Shown here in pieces: positions 5,703 through 7,763 of a stretch of DNA of 7,763 bases; position 1 is the stretch's first letter; every line of letters starts with the position of its first letter. The position numbers and the translations under genes are program-made. The DNA is from Gammaproteobacteria bacterium (GTDB taxonomy: Bacteria; Pseudomonadota; Gammaproteobacteria; Xanthomonadales; Wenzhouxiangellaceae), in NCBI GenBank assembly GCA_003561495.1, contig PWWM01000194.1, positions 1 to 7,763 of the forward strand, in the 5' to 3' direction. The notes beneath the pieces are model-generated. The model was not told the DNA's origin. It did not search any database and saw nothing but the letters and a program-made list of their open reading frames with translations.

Positions 5703-6829
5703 GCAGTGTTCGATGCCGCCAAGGCACGGGCACGCAGCGGATGAATCTCCACCCGGTGCTCTCGCTTGGAATTTGCATCGGCAAGCCGCTGACGAACCGC
5801 CGCCGCGGCTTCTCGCGTGCCCAGTCGCCCACCGAGATCCGGCGTGGTCTGGCCGGCATCGATGCACTGCTCGACGGCCTGCTCGACCCGGCGGGCGGTA
5901 TCGGCCAGGCCCAGCGAATGCTCCAGCATCATGGCCACCGACAGCAGCATGGCGAAGGGGTTGGCCAGATTGCGCCCGGCCAGGTCCGGCGCCGATCCGT
6001 GGATGGGCTCGTACAGACCCGGACCCTGCTCACCCAATGAGGCCGAGGGCAACAGACCCATGGAGCCCGACAACATGGCCGCCTCGTCGGTGAGAATGTC
6101 GCCGAACAGATTTTCGGTGACGATCACGTCGAAATCGGCCGGGCGGCTGATCAGGTGCATGGCCGCAGCATCGACCAGCATCACCTCCAGGCGCAGATCG
6201 GGAAACTCCCGCTCGATCAATGCCGTCGTGATCCGTCGCCACAGCCTGGAAGTGGCCAGTACATTGGCCTTGTCGACCAGGGTCAGATGCTTTTTCCGGG
6301 TCCGCGCCAAGGCCGCGGCGCGCCGCACCACCCGCTCGATCTCGGCGGTGCTGTAGCGACAGGCATCCTCGGCCAGGTTTGTGAGTTCCAGCTTGCGTCC
6401 GAAATACAGCCCGCCGGTCAGTTCGCGCACCACCAGCAAGTCCACCCCGGCCAGGCGCTCAGGCCGGATCGGGCTGGCATCGGCCAGGGCCGGATGCGGC
6501 CGCACCGGGCGCAGATTGGCAAACAGTCCCAGTTCCTGGCGAAGCTGCAACAGGCCCTGCTCGGGACGAATGGCGGCCTCGGGATCATCCCATTTCGGCC
6601 CGCCGACCGCGCCCAGCAGGATCGCATCGGACTGGCGACAGGCAGCCAGCGTGCTGGACGGCAGGGACTGCCCGACGGCATCGATGGCGGCCCCGCCGAT
6701 CGGGCGTTTCTGAAGGACGAACTCGTGGCCCTCCTGTTCGGCCAGATCGTCAAGCAATGCCTGTGCCTCGGCCATGATTTCGGGACCAATGCCATCGCCG
6801 GGCAGGAGTGTAATCAGCGCTGTTGTCAT
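5699..6829 (-). CDS. leuB: 3-isopropylmalate dehydrogenase
   Basis: The 376-residue NAD-dependent enzyme oxidatively decarboxylates 3-isopropylmalate to 4-methyl-2-oxopentanoate (leucine branch, cytoplasm). LPGDGIGPE lies at 9-17, and the substrate-binding arginines are R97, R107 and R135 (in VRELTGGLYFG). Y142 and K187 (VDKANVL) are the catalytic pair, and D220, D244 and D248 bind the metal (VDAAAM and NLFGDILTDEA). The nucleotide-side block is GLYEPIHGSAPDLAGRNLANP (271-291). The insertion after YFG is a little shorter than in E. coli LeuB. The last ~25 residues, Arg-rich (SKREHRVEIHPLRARALAAS), extend past the usual end and reach into the ilvA start. ATG 6829 overlaps the leuD stop as ATGA, with only a weak GGGG upstream. 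Confidence 0.95.
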   Translation of the reverse strand: MTTALITLLPGDGIGPEIMAEAQALLDDLAEQEGHEFVLQKRPIGGAAIDAVGQSLPSSTLAACRQSDAILLGAVGGPKWDDPEAAIRPEQGLLQLRQELGLFANLRPVRPHPALADASPIRPERLAGVDLLVVRELTGGLYFGRKLELTNLAEDACRYSTAEIERVVRRAAALARTRKKHLTLVDKANVLATSRLWRRITTALIEREFPDLRLEVMLVDAAAMHLISRPADFDVIVTENLFGDILTDEAAMLSGSMGLLPSASLGEQGPGLYEPIHGSAPDLAGRNLANPFAMLLSVAMMLEHSLGLADTARRVEQAVEQCIDAGQTTPDLGGRLGTREAAAAVRQRLADANSKREHRVEIHPLRARALAASNTA

Positions 6830-7413
6830 GCCGCCGCCCCGTAACGTCGCTCACCGCGCTCGAAGGCCTCGATGGCATCAAGCTGGCCGAGCATGTAACC
6901 CAGTGCATCCACACCCTCGAGCAGGCAGGTGCGCGCAAAGGGATCCAGCTCGAAGCTCACGCCCGGCCGCTCGGGCAACTCCAGCCGACATTCGGCCACA
7001 TCCACGCCGACCTTGGCGCCCGGATGGTCCAGCAGCCAGGCATGGGTAGCGGCATCGACCTCGATGGCGAGCAAGCCGTTCTTGAGCGCATTGGCGCGGA
7101 AAATATCGGCCAGGCGCGAAGAGATCACCACCCGAAAGCCCAGCTCCATCAGGGCCCAGACCGCGTGCTCACGCGAGGATCCACAGCCGAAGTTCTCGCC
7201 GGCCACCAGGATTTCCCCGCTATCGGGCGTATTGAGCGGGCATTCCGGTCGCGGCCGGCCCTGAGCATCGAAACGCCAGTCGGCGAAGGCGCCATCGGCC
7301 AGACCGCTGCGCGAGGTGGTGGTCAGAAAACGCGCCGGGATGATCTGGTCGGTATCGATATTGCGCTCGGCCAGCACCACGGTGGTGGACTCCAGATTTT
7401 TTAGCGGATTCAT
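6826..7413 (-). CDS. leuD: 3-isopropylmalate dehydratase, small subunit
   Basis: The 195-residue swivel-domain subunit pairs with LeuC to isomerise 2-isopropylmalate to 3-isopropylmalate. It has the family motifs ERNIDTDQIIPARFL (16-30), ENFGCGSSREHAVWAL (73-88) and ANALKNGLL (107-115), and normal length. Its ATG at 7413 overlaps the leuC stop as ATGA, preceded by a strong GGAGG. Its own stop overlaps the leuB start in the same way, which suits fixed stoichiometry of the operon's products. Confidence 0.95.
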   Translation of the reverse strand: MNPLKNLESTTVVLAERNIDTDQIIPARFLTTTSRSGLADGAFADWRFDAQGRPRPECPLNTPDSGEILVAGENFGCGSSREHAVWALMELGFRVVISSRLADIFRANALKNGLLAIEVDAATHAWLLDHPGAKVGVDVAECRLELPERPGVSFELDPFARTCLLEGVDALGYMLGQLDAIEAFERGERRYGAAA

Positions 7414-7763
7414 GGACGGGCCTCCATTTGACGGGGGGCGGGAAAGTGAATGCGTGGTTCCGTGCGACCATCGAGATGGCGCGGATCGGTAATGCAGCCC
7501 TTGACCGCACAGGCCGCCGCAGTCGCCGGGCTGGCCAGGAAGGTGCGACTGCCCGGACCCTGGCGACCCTCGAAATTGCGGTTCGAGGTACTGACGGCGG
7601 TTTGCCCCGGGCCGACCCGGTCACCGTTCATGGCGATGCACATGGAACAACCCGGCTCGCGCCATTCGGCCCCGGCGGCGATGAAGACCTGGTCCAGGCC
7701 CTCGGCCTCGGCGGCCTTGCGCACCTGCTCCGAGCCGGGCACGACCAACATGCGCACGCCGTC
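7410..7763 (-). CDS. leuC: 3-isopropylmalate dehydratase, large subunit (C-terminal 117 residues; 5' part beyond window)
   Basis: The C-terminal part of the [4Fe-4S] aconitase-family subunit enters from the right edge. The frame is open through 7763, so the start is outside. VVPGSEQV, the cluster-ligand motif EPGCSMCIAMN (two of the three cysteine ligands), NGDRVGPGQ and the block TSNRNFEGRQGPGSRTFLASP are diagnostic of LeuC. Family members such as E. coli LeuC end soon after the FADIRNI position. Here about 20 further residues (LDGRTEPRIHFPAPRQMEARP) follow, and the stop TGA overlaps the leuD ATG. Confidence 0.94.
   Translation of the reverse strand, partial: DGVRMLVVPGSEQVRKAAEAEGLDQVFIAAGAEWREPGCSMCIAMNGDRVGPGQTAVSTSNRNFEGRQGPGSRTFLASPATAAACAVKGCITDPRHLDGRTEPRIHFPAPRQMEARP
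7421..7425 (-). promoter_or_regulatory. Strong ribosome binding site for leuD inside leuC
   Basis: GGAGG on the minus strand, 7 bases before ATG 7413, lies within the last codons of leuC. It is the only clear Shine-Dalgarno sequence among the three overlapping junctions of this operon, so leuD may be started independently while leuB and ilvA rely more on coupling. Confidence 0.7.

Noticed and set aside
6155..7404. Long plus-strand frames (229 and 193 codons) opposite leuB and leuD
   Set aside because: They are shadows of strongly supported leuB and leuD and have no family resemblance.

Overview
The window is moderately GC-rich, with long shadow reading frames on the opposite strand of real genes. 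Gene content points to a gammaproteobacterium, perhaps Xanthomonadales- or Wenzhouxiangella-like. The clues are a TIGR02999-type ECF sigma factor, a CSLREA/choice-of-anchor Q beta-helix exoprotein ending in a short acidic tail after an LFHDRF motif, and a long-form IlvA next to leuCDB. The taxonomic guess is inference from gene content only.

Left part (1-1717, + strand): the last ~40 codons of an unidentified gene end at a TGA that nearly abuts arsS, a radical SAM enzyme of the ArsS/DUF3641 family. A gap of 81 bp separates arsS from a small ECF-type sigma factor gene.

Middle part (1721-4011, - strand): a gene for a secreted CSLREA beta-helix protein converges on the sigma gene with only 3 bp between the stop codons. 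Upstream of it lies a 140-bp spacer with an 18-bp near-perfect palindrome and an 11-bp direct repeat, then a TVP38/TMEM64 (VTT/DedA) membrane protein gene.

Right part (4095-7763, - strand): a tightly packed branched-chain amino acid operon in the order leuC (5' end outside the window), leuD, leuB, ilvA. Each junction is a 4-bp ATGA overlap. LeuCD isomerise 2-isopropylmalate to 3-isopropylmalate and LeuB oxidatively decarboxylates it (leucine branch). IlvA deaminates threonine to 2-oxobutanoate (isoleucine branch). LeuC, LeuB and IlvA all carry C-terminal tails beyond the usual family end.

I see no rRNA, tRNA, CRISPR array, insertion sequence or phage gene. The best candidates for something not fully described are the sigma factor/beta-helix exoprotein pair with its putative operator region, and the ArsS-TVP38 neighbourhood that this pair splits. 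The amino acid biosynthesis half is mostly ordinary apart from its overlaps and tails.
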